DNA of 64,000 nucleotides from JBEBVQ01 sp037190845 (GTDB taxonomy: Bacteria > Bacteroidota > Bacteroidia > Chitinophagales > Chitinophagaceae), in the NCBI GenBank assembly GCA_037190845.1, contig JBBCJI010000001.1, positions 124,001 through 188,000 of the forward strand. The letters are read 5' to 3'. The position numbers were made by a program, and so were the translations under genes. The notes beneath the pieces are model-generated. The model made no database searches and was not told where the DNA came from. It was given only the letters and a program-made list of their open reading frames with translations. How positions within the stretch are numbered: position 1 is the stretch's first letter; each line of letters opens with the position of its first letter. Of this stretch, positions 48,316 to 58,900 are shown in pieces.

Positions 48316-51300
48316 CTACCTGATCAGGGTCACATTGCCTTTATATATTTCTTTGCCACCATCAGGAAATTTGAGCCGGATCAGATAATGATATACACCG
48401 CTTTCCTGAGGAACGCCGTTCATTGTGCCGTCCCATCCCTGTGTCCCGTCGGGTGTGCTGAAAACTTCCTGTCCCCAGCGATTAAATATATAAAATGCCT
48501 CCAGTTGCTGGAAGGTAAAATTGGCAATGCGGAATACATCATTGATGCCATCGCCGTTAGGGGTAAAGGCAGAAGGAATAAATGTACGGCCACGAAAATC
48601 AAGATCTATAAACACAGAATCTTTACCGCTGCATCCGTTTTCACCATATCCGGTAGCCACATAAAACGACGGCGCTGCAGGATAGGCAGTAGGGGTGCTG
48701 ACAGACGGATTGTCTATCGCATTTGCTGGTGTCCAGCTATAACGAACGCCCCCGGTGGCTCGTAATATTACCGGAGTGCCATAAATCACCAATGTGTCAT
48801 TATTCAGCACGGTGATATCGGGTGACGGCCTTACGGTTATACGTACCGGTAAGGTATCCGAACATCCGGCGGCATTTTCTGCAATGACAATATATGTTGT
48901 GGTATTTACCGGAGCCGCCAGTGGTGCGGCACAATTATGACAGCTCAGGTGCTCCGGTATATTAAAACCGTTTTCATGCCAGGTGTATTGTACACCGCCG
49001 CTTGCCTGCAATTGTATCTGATCACCCCGGCAAATGCTGGTATCTGCCGGTATAACGGAAAAATCTCCGGTTCCGAAAATAACAGAGATAGAATCCCGGA
49101 CAAGACAGCCGTTTTGGCCACGTGTGCTGACTGTATAAGTAATGGGGGATTTGATATACGCCATGGTAGTGTCTGTTGACGTATTGCTTAATCCGTCGAC
49201 AGGTGACCATGCATAAGAGAATGGGAATTGCGGAGCTTCACAATATATAAAGCGGATCTCAGGGATCCCTGTATAACGATTGCTGTTTGCTGCCGGCTGC
49301 GTACAGGCATTACCGGTTGTTGCCTGGTAATTTTTAATGATTGTATTGCTGCCGCTGCCGGGTATATAATAAGCCGGGGTTGCAATAGTTGTGCTTGAAC
49401 TATTGCTATAGCAGAATTCCAGCACTAACCCTTGTGTCGTATCCCAATCATAAGGATGATCGAATTCAATCTCATTCCATCCGGATGCAATGGAAAGAGT
49501 AGGTGCGGTGTATACTTCCGCCAGGCCGGTTTCCCAATTCGTGTTTGAGGAAAATCCGATTTTCCGGCTACATCCGATTAATATTTTTACCTGTTCAAAA
49601 ACGGCCGCCCCGTTAATGCCGGCATAGTGAAGCATGATTTTTCTGATAGTCCCGGATTGCATGTCAGCCGTATTCCTGAGTTGTTCCCGGGAATAAATTA
49701 CCTGCATACGTTGGGTAGGGTAGCGTCCGTCAAACGGAGCAAAATTTTCATGCTGGGTTTGGAATTGTATGATACGTGCCAGTGTTGCAGTGTCCATGCT
49801 CCCGTTACAAGGTGTATTGTTGATCCCGCAAGTCAGGTTCATACGATGATTAGGGCCATTTGCCGCAGCGCTGAGTTGCACAGAGTCTGCAGCGCACAAT
49901 ACCAGGGGTGATTCAGGGCTGATCTTAACTGTATTCGAAGTGTCCATCCATATATGGACGGTATCCCTGTTTTTACAGCTGTGGGGGCTGTTCATGTCAG
50001 ATTGTACCCAATATGCCGTATTCATGTGCGGTGTAGCTATAGGGGCGGCGCAATTAATACATGAAAGGCTCGACAGGGGAGCGCCTCCGGGCACAACATT
50101 CCAGGTGAAGTTTTGCCCGCCTGCCGCCAGCAATTGTACTGCAGTACCGCTGCATACAACCGTATCCTGCAATATAGTAGTGCCGGGATATACATAGATC
50201 GGTATGGTAAATGTCTGGGCTACCGTTATGCCGGGCGCCGTACAGACAACGTCTTTAACCGATATGGTAAAAATATGCCAGCCGGTGTCCAGTGATGTAG
50301 GCTCCCATGTAAGGCAGCCATCTACCTGGCTGCTGTTTTGCCCGGAATAGCTTACCCGGCTGCCGGGTAAAGCATTACTGCTGTTGTCGGACGCCACAAG
50401 ATCGGGATTGGCTCCGGCGCTTGTTACCTGGTAACAAAACCGCATGGTACTTCCTGCACATACTTCTATTCGGTTATTGATCCATTGTGCTCCGGTTATG
50501 CCAGCGGTATCTTTATGTAATTGCGGTTGCTGGATATTGCAGGGCATAACGATCGTCTGGAGGTCGCGCATGACGGATCCGATCAGTTTACCCTGTCTGT
50601 ATTCCTCAACAAGAATGGTAAGTACGGCCCATTGTTGCAATGTAGGGGTATATGATATAGCTCCGGTTATGTTGTCGAGGTGGAAGCTGTTGCCACATTC
50701 AAGTGGATTGTCTGTGAGGTTATAAGCAGTGCTTCTGAATGGAATGTTATAGGGGATATAATCACACCGGCCACTGCCGAATGCATTGTCTCCTATGGGC
50801 TGGATCAGCCGGATGTAAAGCGAATCCCCGTCCGGGTCTGTTGCTCCGTTATTATATGAAACAGGTACACCCATACAAACATAAGGAACCGGAGGGACGG
50901 TAAAGACAGGCGATGAGTTGCCCGCCGCATCGCGTGTATTTAGCCGGGCTTCTATGTATAAATCCTGGTCGTTTACATTTGAGTTGATATTGCCTGCCGG
51001 ATTACGCGCCCAGACGCTGACATAGAATCGCCATTCATCACAACGGGCAGGCAATGTAAGTTCGGTAGTATACAACCAGCTCTGGTAACCGGGTAATGAA
51101 CTGTTGTTATTGATGCACCTATTCGGGTAACCCGGGCATCCGGGATCTATAAGCTGGCCGTTTTCCGGAGTGCCTGCTTTGCTCAGCATAGCTCTCCGGG
51201 GAGTCAGACCACAACTATTGGTATAGCAAAGATCAAAAGATGGAGGAGCCGGAGCCCCGTTGCAATCCCGGTAAAACCGGAAATAAAACCGGTAGGTAGA

Positions 51301-51414
51301 ATCTCGCACCCATTCATAGGTGAGTTCTGCACCCCCGCCATGGTCGGCTCGAACCTGGCCGTGGAGTATTAATGATAAAAGAAAAAAGAATAACAGGGTA
51401 GGTTTTGACTTCAT
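48316..51414 (-). CDS. Giant secreted protein with T9SS type B (gliding-associated) C-terminal domain
   Basis: The 1032-residue protein has a signal peptide (KPTLLFFFLLSLILHGQVRA). The first 300 residues form a domain with ELTYEWVRDSTYRFYFRFYRDC, PYVCMGVPVSYNNGATDPDGDSLYIRL and TGAISYTP. The middle holds CxGT-type Ig-like modules and a sorting-adhesin region with QRMQVIYSREQL. The end is the type B signal FIPSAFTPNGDGINDVFRI...NRWGQEVF...YKGNVTLIR. The predicted location is the cell surface or gliding-related adhesin layer. The incomplete gene at 62038 encodes a clear paralogue. The receptor or ligand is unknown. Confidence 0.92.
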   Translation of the reverse strand: MKSKPTLLFFFLLSLILHGQVRADHGGGAELTYEWVRDSTYRFYFRFYRDCNGAPAPPSFDLCYTNSCGLTPRRAMLSKAGTPENGQLIDPGCPGYPNRCINNNSSLPGYQSWLYTTELTLPARCDEWRFYVSVWARNPAGNINSNVNDQDLYIEARLNTRDAAGNSSPVFTVPPVPYVCMGVPVSYNNGATDPDGDSLYIRLIQPIGDNAFGSGRCDYIPYNIPFRSTAYNLTDNPLECGNSFHLDNITGAISYTPTLQQWAVLTILVEEYRQGKLIGSVMRDLQTIVMPCNIQQPQLHKDTAGITGAQWINNRIEVCAGSTMRFCYQVTSAGANPDLVASDNSSNALPGSRVSYSGQNSSQVDGCLTWEPTSLDTGWHIFTISVKDVVCTAPGITVAQTFTIPIYVYPGTTILQDTVVCSGTAVQLLAAGGQNFTWNVVPGGAPLSSLSCINCAAPIATPHMNTAYWVQSDMNSPHSCKNRDTVHIWMDTSNTVKISPESPLVLCAADSVQLSAAANGPNHRMNLTCGINNTPCNGSMDTATLARIIQFQTQHENFAPFDGRYPTQRMQVIYSREQLRNTADMQSGTIRKIMLHYAGINGAAVFEQVKILIGCSRKIGFSSNTNWETGLAEVYTAPTLSIASGWNEIEFDHPYDWDTTQGLVLEFCYSNSSSTTIATPAYYIPGSGSNTIIKNYQATTGNACTQPAANSNRYTGIPEIRFIYCEAPQFPFSYAWSPVDGLSNTSTDTTMAYIKSPITYTVSTRGQNGCLVRDSISVIFGTGDFSVIPADTSICRGDQIQLQASGGVQYTWHENGFNIPEHLSCHNCAAPLAAPVNTTTYIVIAENAAGCSDTLPVRITVRPSPDITVLNNDTLVIYGTPVILRATGGVRYSWTPANAIDNPSVSTPTAYPAAPSFYVATGYGENGCSGKDSVFIDLDFRGRTFIPSAFTPNGDGINDVFRIANFTFQQLEAFYIFNRWGQEVFSTPDGTQGWDGTMNGVPQESGVYHYLIRLKFPDGGKEIYKGNVTLIR

Positions 51415-51443
51415 AACCTGGCAAGTGCTAGTATGAAATTATA

Positions 51444-51489
51444 CAAAAATTGGCTGCCTGTCGGGAATAAGTACCGGACAAGCAGCCAA
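51444..51489 (-). terminator. Terminator of the 51.5-kb secreted propeller gene
   Basis: Leftward, TTGGCTGCTTGTC (51489-51477) and GACAGGCAGCCAA (51462-51450) form a 13-bp stem with one wobble, followed by TTTTTG. It starts about 30 bp past the stop codon and separates this operon from the gene at 48316. Confidence 0.8.
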
Positions 51490-51519
51490 TGGGTTAAATA
51501 GTATCTGTATACTTACAGT

Positions 51520-53430
51520 TTATTGTTTGATCACTGTACTGCTCATACGTACATTGTCACCATCAATCCGTATGAGATAAATGCCGGCAGGCAGGTGTGT
51601 CATATTAACCTGTACCGGTGTTTGCAGTGCATTAGCAGTAATATTCCGGTTGTAGACCACCTTCCCGTCAATGTTGATCAGGTTGAGTGCCAGCGCCGGG
51701 TGTGTACCTTCCATTTGCAGATAAACAGTGTTGCCGGCAGGGTTGGGATATATGTGTACGGGCAAAGTCTGGCCGTTAATATCCTGTACGCTTTCCGGTT
51801 CCGGTTCTACAGTCTGTCCGGTGATTACGATTTCAATAGAGTCGGCAAGGGTATTGTTATTCACCGATATGGCTTTGCCCCATACGGTGCCGTCTGTCTG
51901 TGCTGTTACTACGCCATTAGCATCAATGGTAGCGGTGCCTGTGCCGGGTGTAATGCTCCAGGTTACATCCTGCGGCAGTACTCTGGGATAGATTGCAGCG
52001 GCAAGAGCAAGTGTGCCGCCTTGAGTAGTAATGATAGCACCGATACCGCTTTTTGTGGTAACCACAATGCTATCCATATCCGGAGCATCCAGTTTTAAAA
52101 TCCAGAATTTCTCTCCGCCAAAATCGTGGGTGGGGATGTCCAGATCCTGTGCACTTGCATAACCTGCAGCAACATAACTTCCATCGGCAAGTGCATGGGT
52201 GCCATAGAAATAATCCTGTCCGGTACTTCCATAGCTTTTAGTCCATTCCCGCTCACCTTCTGTATCCAGTTTTAACAGGAACGCATCGTTACCTCTGTTT
52301 GCATAATCTCCGGGCATGCCGTAATCGCTCGAACTGGTCATGCCGGAAATAAGAACCCCTCCATCATTTGTATTGATTATTTTGATAGCATCTTCTGTAA
52401 GTGTACCGCCAAATGCCTTATTCCAAACTATATTTTGTCCGGTTTTATCTATTTTAACCACCCAGATATCCTCGTTAGGCGGAACGGTGCCTCCTCCGGG
52501 ACTGTTTCTAACAACATCGCCGTCAGAAGATCTGGTAAGTCCCGCAATAACATAGCCGCTGTCGGCAACCTGTACTGCTCCACCTGGAAACTCAGACTGT
52601 GATCCTCCCAGCACTTTATTCCATTCGATCGCGCCGGCGTTATCAAGTTTGAGTAGCCACCAGTCACCTTCACCTTGATAAGTTCCGGTTACATTGCTGT
52701 CGGCAGCGCCTACCATACCAGCGATAAAATATCCCCCATCATAAGTTTCAATAATACTTCCGGGCCTGTCACTTTGGCTACTACCATATGGATTTTCCCA
52801 TTCAACATTACCGCTTGCACTCAACTTTATAACAAGTAGATCTTCGTGCCCATTACCATAGCCCGGCATTACATGGGTATTTACAATCCCTACAGCAATA
52901 TACCCACCGTCGGAAGTTTGCTTAATGTCGAATCCTTTAACGTTATCTGATCCGCCATCCTGATCCGGACCGCCGAATGATTTCTCCCATTCGATTTTTC
53001 CGGTATCATTTAGTTTGACAACCCAGATATCCCAACTCCCAAGGTTGTTCGTAATATCTCCACTGGTAGAACTTGAACTTCCTACCACAATGTAACCTCC
53101 GTCGGTAGTGGTCACAATTTTTCCGGGAAAATCATCATCATAACCACCATACACTTTTTCCCATTCGATTTTCCCTGTATCGTTGACTTTTACTACCCAG
53201 TAATCTGCATCTTTACCTCCGATGCGTTCAGAAATATCGCCGGAAGGTGTGGACATAGTATAGCCGGCTGTAATATAGCCGCCATCCGGTGTTGGTGCCA
53301 CAGAGATTATCGATTCTCCCCGGTCTCCCCCATAAATTTTAGACCACCCTATAGTGGGTACCTGTGCTGTGGCAGATGCTGATAACAGCATGAGTGACAC
53401 TGCTGCTGATAGTAGTTGTCTCTTCTTCAT
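51520..53430 (-). CDS. Secreted beta-propeller protein with Big2-like domain and T9SS type A signal
   Basis: The 636-residue product has a signal peptide (KKRQLLSAAVSLMLLSASATAQ). Seven or so repeats follow, with DGGYITAGYT, DGGYIVVGSS, DGGYFIAGMV and WVVKLNDTGKIEWEK, which make a propeller. A bacterial Ig-like (Big2-type) domain comes next (VTWSITPGTGTATIDANGVVTAQ). The sorting domain is VHIYPNPAGNTVYL...LPAGIYLIRI. It is probably exported to the surface. It lies 42 bp after the stop of the next upstream gene and probably shares its transcript. I use the Met at 53430 to begin the signal peptide. Confidence 0.9.
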   Translation of the reverse strand: MKKRQLLSAAVSLMLLSASATAQVPTIGWSKIYGGDRGESIISVAPTPDGGYITAGYTMSTPSGDISERIGGKDADYWVVKVNDTGKIEWEKVYGGYDDDFPGKIVTTTDGGYIVVGSSSSTSGDITNNLGSWDIWVVKLNDTGKIEWEKSFGGPDQDGGSDNVKGFDIKQTSDGGYIAVGIVNTHVMPGYGNGHEDLLVIKLSASGNVEWENPYGSSQSDRPGSIIETYDGGYFIAGMVGAADSNVTGTYQGEGDWWLLKLDNAGAIEWNKVLGGSQSEFPGGAVQVADSGYVIAGLTRSSDGDVVRNSPGGGTVPPNEDIWVVKIDKTGQNIVWNKAFGGTLTEDAIKIINTNDGGVLISGMTSSSDYGMPGDYANRGNDAFLLKLDTEGEREWTKSYGSTGQDYFYGTHALADGSYVAAGYASAQDLDIPTHDFGGEKFWILKLDAPDMDSIVVTTKSGIGAIITTQGGTLALAAAIYPRVLPQDVTWSITPGTGTATIDANGVVTAQTDGTVWGKAISVNNNTLADSIEIVITGQTVEPEPESVQDINGQTLPVHIYPNPAGNTVYLQMEGTHPALALNLINIDGKVVYNRNITANALQTPVQVNMTHLPAGIYLIRIDGDNVRMSSTVIKQ

Positions 53431-53472
53431 GTTGATTTTAATTTTTAAAGTGAACAATTAAGGTTTTATGTG

Positions 53473-55509
53473 TTATCTTATCAGGGTAAGATCTCCCTTT
53501 TCATAAATCTCAGTACCTGATATGCATTTCCCTTTTATCTGGTAGAAGTATGTACCGATGTCTGCCGGGTGTCCGTCTATCATTCCGTCCCAGCTTTTGT
53601 TGATATCAGCGCTGGTAAATACCAATCGTCCCCAGCGATTCACAATGTCCATCTGGTATTGGCTGATCCGGCTTTCCGGGATGAGACGGAACTGATCGTT
53701 CCTGCCATCACCGTTAGGGGTAAATGCATTGGGTATGAATATGCCGCAACAGGAAATGGCCGGTATATCCAGAAATACAGAGTCAATACATTCATTGTTA
53801 TCAGCCCCTTTCAGGCTGATGTCATTTTGCTGGTATGTAAGTAAATAAGGAAACGCAGCGTTTGTACCAATCTGTGTTCCATTCCGGTACCAGGTATAGG
53901 AAACGGCTCCCGCAGCCTGTAACAATATGGTATCTCCCAGGCATGGTGTCCGTTCGCTGTCATAAGCTGCAGTTACAACAGGCAGCGGATGCACCGTAAG
54001 ACGGAGTACAAGCACCGAGTCACATCCTGCTTCTGTTTTTACCGAGTCAATGTATTCACCTGATTCTGTCAATGATTTTCCTGCAAAAGAGTAGGTTTCA
54101 CCCTGGCACATGCTGACCGTAAGGGTGTCGCGTGTAGCAGGATTAACAGTCAGGTGCAGCACAACTACGGAGTCACACCCTTCATTTGTTTTAATTGTAT
54201 CAGTATAAAAGCCAGGATATGTAACCGAGGCGCCATTGAAATCGTAGTTGCTTCCCTGACAGATGCTGGCAGAAACGGTATCCTGTGGCGGCGTGGTATA
54301 AGACAGTGAAATATAAGTAATCGAATCACATCCGTTACTCGCGGTACCGGGAAGGGTATGTGCATAGATGCCTACATCCGTCAGTTGCTGATTGTAAAAG
54401 TTGTAAGTGCCTCCCCTGCATATTTCAACAGGAATGGTGTCACCGTCAACAGGAAACACTACTCTAAACGGAACGATAGCCGGAGGTGACGGGCACCCGT
54501 TAAGTATGGCCACAACTGTATATGTACCGGTATCCCTTTCCCGTGCATTACGTACACTGGTGTTGGCATTGGTAGACCTGTAGTTATTGGGCCCGCCCCA
54601 CAGATAGTTAACGCCGGCTGTAGCTGATGAGGCATTAAACCGTGCTGTACCACCATAGCAAATCAGTGTATCTGCGGTAACTACAGGTTTAGCAGGAACA
54701 TCCCTCAGTATTACAAGTGTAGTATCGTAAGCCGTGTCTACGGTGAAAACGGTTCTCAGAGTATAGATACCTTCGTGTTGAATATCAGAATTGGGTATAA
54801 CCGGACTCATGACGGTACTGCTGAACCCATTTGGTCCGGTCCACAAGTAACTTACCCCAGGTTCGTCAGGCCCTCCGTACAAATGGAGTGAATCGCCTTT
54901 GCAGGAATAATCGTTCGATGCTTCGGCATAAAATCCCCAGTAAGCAAATCCGAATGTAGTGCCCCCCATTATTCCGTTACTATGTACCCGGATAGAGTCA
55001 ATGCCTGTAGGGTAATTTATCTCTACAATGCCGGATCCGAATTGTCCGTACCATGACTGACCAGGTATGGTTGGGCCAGGAAAAACAACGTTACCGGCCT
55101 GAATGCTGAGCGGAAGCTGGAACTGAGTGTCGCAAGCAGGTAATGGCTGCAGATTGGCCGGTGTAAGCGGATAATGTGCGCCATTGATATAAAAGGAATT
55201 GACCTCGCCTATATTAGTTGCGCTCATGAGGAAGCGAACCGTGGTGGTAGCCGGCGAGAAAGCAAAAGTGTATGAGCCCGGTATCCCGTTGTAATTGATA
55301 CCAATAGTATAAGGATTAGCGCCGCAATGCCGAAAGGTGCCTTCTGTGCGCACTGAACCTTCTGAAGTTACGGTTACAGTACGCCCATTGATCACACGGC
55401 TGCCTGATGCATGTGTCACTGGTACCCATATTTGGGCAATACCTGTACATGTAAACAAGGAAGCACAAATAGTAAAAGTAAAGTATAGAGTGCGTATTTT
55501 TTTTGTCAT
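53473..55509 (-). CDS. Secreted multi-domain protein with T9SS type B C-terminal domain
   Basis: The 678-residue product has a signal peptide (TKKIRTLYFTFTICASLFTCTGIAQ). It is built of Ig-like modules (PVVTADTLICYGGTARFNAS and similar) and three copies of a roughly 55-residue unit of the form SICQGSNYDFNG...T-EGCDSVVVLHLTVNP. It ends with FIPNAFTPNGDGRNDQFRL...NRWGRLVF...YEKGDLTLIR, the gliding-associated sorting signal. The CDS...L-V-P units also occur in the 21.7-kb protein. It is the first gene of the leftward unit that continues at 51520. The ligand is unknown. Confidence 0.9.
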   Translation of the reverse strand: MTKKIRTLYFTFTICASLFTCTGIAQIWVPVTHASGSRVINGRTVTVTSEGSVRTEGTFRHCGANPYTIGINYNGIPGSYTFAFSPATTTVRFLMSATNIGEVNSFYINGAHYPLTPANLQPLPACDTQFQLPLSIQAGNVVFPGPTIPGQSWYGQFGSGIVEINYPTGIDSIRVHSNGIMGGTTFGFAYWGFYAEASNDYSCKGDSLHLYGGPDEPGVSYLWTGPNGFSSTVMSPVIPNSDIQHEGIYTLRTVFTVDTAYDTTLVILRDVPAKPVVTADTLICYGGTARFNASSATAGVNYLWGGPNNYRSTNANTSVRNARERDTGTYTVVAILNGCPSPPAIVPFRVVFPVDGDTIPVEICRGGTYNFYNQQLTDVGIYAHTLPGTASNGCDSITYISLSYTTPPQDTVSASICQGSNYDFNGASVTYPGFYTDTIKTNEGCDSVVVLHLTVNPATRDTLTVSMCQGETYSFAGKSLTESGEYIDSVKTEAGCDSVLVLRLTVHPLPVVTAAYDSERTPCLGDTILLQAAGAVSYTWYRNGTQIGTNAAFPYLLTYQQNDISLKGADNNECIDSVFLDIPAISCCGIFIPNAFTPNGDGRNDQFRLIPESRISQYQMDIVNRWGRLVFTSADINKSWDGMIDGHPADIGTYFYQIKGKCISGTEIYEKGDLTLIR

Positions 55510-55925
55510 AGCATTTTTTGATCAGGTTCGGGTGAGTTTCTTTTTTTTAACTATTAACGGTAAGACGCATTCTGAGTTTGACAGGTCATATCTATATGAT
55601 TCTGAATCGTATGTTATAAGAATTCTCCCTATTCAAAGTTATTCACGACGTCGTTTCAGATGATAGTATATTTCGCCCATATTTATTAATTTAAATAGTA
55701 AATATCATTAATTTGAATGGCTGATTCAACATGTAATTATCCTCCGGATAAAAACATTTTAATTATATTTACAATATACATTATATGTATTTTGTTGTTA
55801 ATTTGGTAGACGTAAAAAGGAGTAGTACTACTCTAATCCAGATGTTTATGGAAACTGACATTTGTAAAGTATGATATCATTCATTCGATAATTAGTCATT
55901 CATTTCTTACATCAAAATGTTATTT
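55510..55925. promoter_or_regulatory. AT-rich divergent spacer with a 14-bp palindrome
   Basis: This 416-bp spacer separates two divergent sets of giant secreted-protein genes and must hold both promoters. At 55820-55833 GAGTAGTACTACTC is a perfect 14-bp palindrome, a candidate operator. Around it the DNA is strongly AT-rich (55680-55810). No open frame in the spacer looks coding. Confidence 0.5.
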
Positions 55926-58900
55926 ATGAAGAAAAATACGCTACAATTAACCTGTCTAATGTTGGTTTTTGTTCTGGCCTTTTTTGATCTGAGGAATGCT
56001 GCGGCACAGATCATCCAGATCGGGCAAGGGACAGAGTATGACAACATGTATAATGTAATTTCGGATTTAAAAGAGCATAATACCTGGAACCAAGCCGCAA
56101 GACTAACAGGTAAGAATGCAAAATACCAGCAGCTTTACACGGCTGAGGAACTCAGAGCTCTTGGCGTTAATGGCCCGGCAATGCTGGATTCAATAGCCTG
56201 GCAGGTACAAAAAGCGAACGGCACCACTCTGCCTAACTATACAATAAAGATAAAGAATACAGCAACCAGTCGCATGTCTGAGCTGGAAAGCGGTAATTTT
56301 CAGACGGTATATACGGCCAATCTGGTGATTTCAGATACAGGCTGGAACTGGCTGAAATTCCAGACACCTTTTTTCTGGAATGGTCTTGATAATATCGTGA
56401 TTGATGTCTGTCGGGATAGCACAGCAGTTAATCGAGGCTGGGGACAAACGCAGCTTTGTTATTTTGAGTATAGCTGGACCAATGTAGAGCTTATGGGAAA
56501 GAGCCGGTCGATCACCTTCGGACGTTTTGACACAATTTGCAATGCCCGTGGCGAAGGTGATGGGGAAGATAAACGGTATAATGTCCGCATGAGCTTCAGC
56601 CAGCCGCCTGCATGTACCGGTACTCCGGTAGCTGGGGCGATCCAACCCACTGCAAGCTTTACGAATGTGTGTCCCGGCACGCCGATTTCCATTGCCTCAC
56701 TCAGTCCCCAGGAGGTGAGTGGGCTGAGGTATCAGTGGCAGCAACGTCCACCGGGTGGTACGTGGGTCGATATTTCGGGCGCCGACAGACCTTCTTTGCT
56801 TCCGGCGCCGGTAGAAGATGCGGAATACCGGCTGCACCTCACCTGTAGCAACAGCAATCAGTCGGTATACAGTGCCACCGCTACCGTGTCGGTAAACAGG
56901 GATGCTCCCATATTCAGAACACTTCCATATACTCAGGATTTTGAGAACTGGCAGAATTACTGCAGCACATTACAGTTGCCTGACTCCAACTGGACATCCT
57001 ACCCCTCGACTGGTAATATGTCCTGGAGGCGGGAAGACCAGGGAGCATCGGGTGGATGGACGGAAGACGTAGCTCCCAGCGATTATTTTCCACATAGTTC
57101 GACGAGTGACCATTCTGCCCGTGTCCAGACTTCCAAAGGGCCGGCAGGTAATACCGGGAATATCAGTGTATACCTGGATTGCAGCACCTCGGATTCTGCA
57201 AAGGAGATGCGCTTCGATTATTTTAACAGAACTACCTCAATGAACACGCTGACAGTGATGATCTCTACAGATGGCGGCAGTCATTTCACTGAGCTTGAAG
57301 TATTAGGCAGCATGGGCGTGAACTCCGGATGGCGGTCTTATGTAATTCCATTTTCTTCCAAATCAGAGAAAACAATAATCCGGTTCCAGGCTTTCAGTTC
57401 CGATTACCAGGTAGGAGATTTTGACCTGGGCATAGATAACCTGCGTATATACCCTTCCTGCAGCGGGAAACCCACCGTGGGGACGATAAACCCTGTTTCT
57501 GCCTGTATAGGAGAGGGTGTGCAGCTTTCAGTAAGCGGCAACTCTCAAAACGGCGGACTGGGGTGGCAATGGCAGGAATCGCAGGGGATAAACTGGACAG
57601 ATGTTCCCGGCGGCAATGTGGAATCACCGACCGTTGCCCTGAACAACAATGTCTGGTACCGGGCTATAGTGACCTGTGTTAATGGTGGCCTCAGCGATAC
57701 GAGCGCCCCGGTGCTGGCAAAAGTGAAATCACCGGCCGAATGCTACTGTGCATCCGGATCTACGGCTACGTTGCCGTCGCCCAATATCGGGAATGTAACA
57801 CTGCTGTCTTCAGGCGGTGATACCCTGCTTACAAACGGTGATCCGCAGCCGTATACAAATAATCCGCTGGCCCGCGAGAAATATTCCGATTTTACCGGCC
57901 TTGGTCCCGTAGATATTTACCTGGATAGCTCTTATAGGATCTATCTGACTTTTATGACCACTCACGGCTCAAATGTAAATCCCAGGATGTCTTCTTCGTA
58001 CACCAAAATCTTTATAGACTTTAACCAGGATGGTATATTTGATTATCCGGCCGAGCAGGTACATGGAAGAATAAAGCCCAGCTCTAACAGTACGAACGGT
58101 ACCGGCGCCGCTTTCAGGGATACGGCAAATTTCACCATACCTAATACGGCCCTGACCGGCGTTACGCGGATGCGCATACTGACGAATGCTGACGGTTTCT
58201 GGGACTCTACTCAGGTCGATCCATGCGGCCCCTATTGGGGAGGCGAAACGGAAGACTACCTCGTGCAGCTTATTTCGCTGCCATGTACCGGAACGGAATC
58301 TGCCGGTACGGTTGCGGCTGATGATACGCTGTTCTGCCCCGGTTATCCCATCTTCCTCGAAAACCTGAACCCGGACAACACGACCGGGCCGATCGGGAGG
58401 ATATGGCAGTCTTCCCCCGATGGAATCGCATGGACAGATATTACGGGGTCGGATAATGCTGCTGCGATCACTGAAATGTTTAACGGAGAAGTGTATTACC
58501 GGGTAAAAGCCACATGCGCGCTGAACCAGGTAGCGTCTTATTCTGACACGCTCCGGCTGGGGCAATATACGCTTTGCTATTGCGCCAGCTATGCAGACGG
58601 CGGATTTGCCGGAGTGGCCGACAGCAGCGATGTGGGTGGTTTCTCTCTGGGCGGAATTAATATACCGCTGACCGGCGGGCACCTCAACAACCCGGGTGCG
58701 GTGAGAGCCCATACCAATCACTCGATGTCCGGCATCACAGAGCTGTATGAAGACAGCACGTACAACTTTACGCTGTCGCATATTATTCTCAGAGGTACGC
58801 ACGGCGATGCAAGGGCGACCATTTATATTGACTATAATGCCAACGGCGAGTATGAGACTGATGAAATGGCATATACAGGTCTATCCGGCGCTACTACCTG

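Noticed and set aside
57969..58802. 277-codon leftward frame antisense to the GEVED protein
   Set aside because: The overlapped rightward gene has clear GEVED and sorting domains; the antisense frame looks random.
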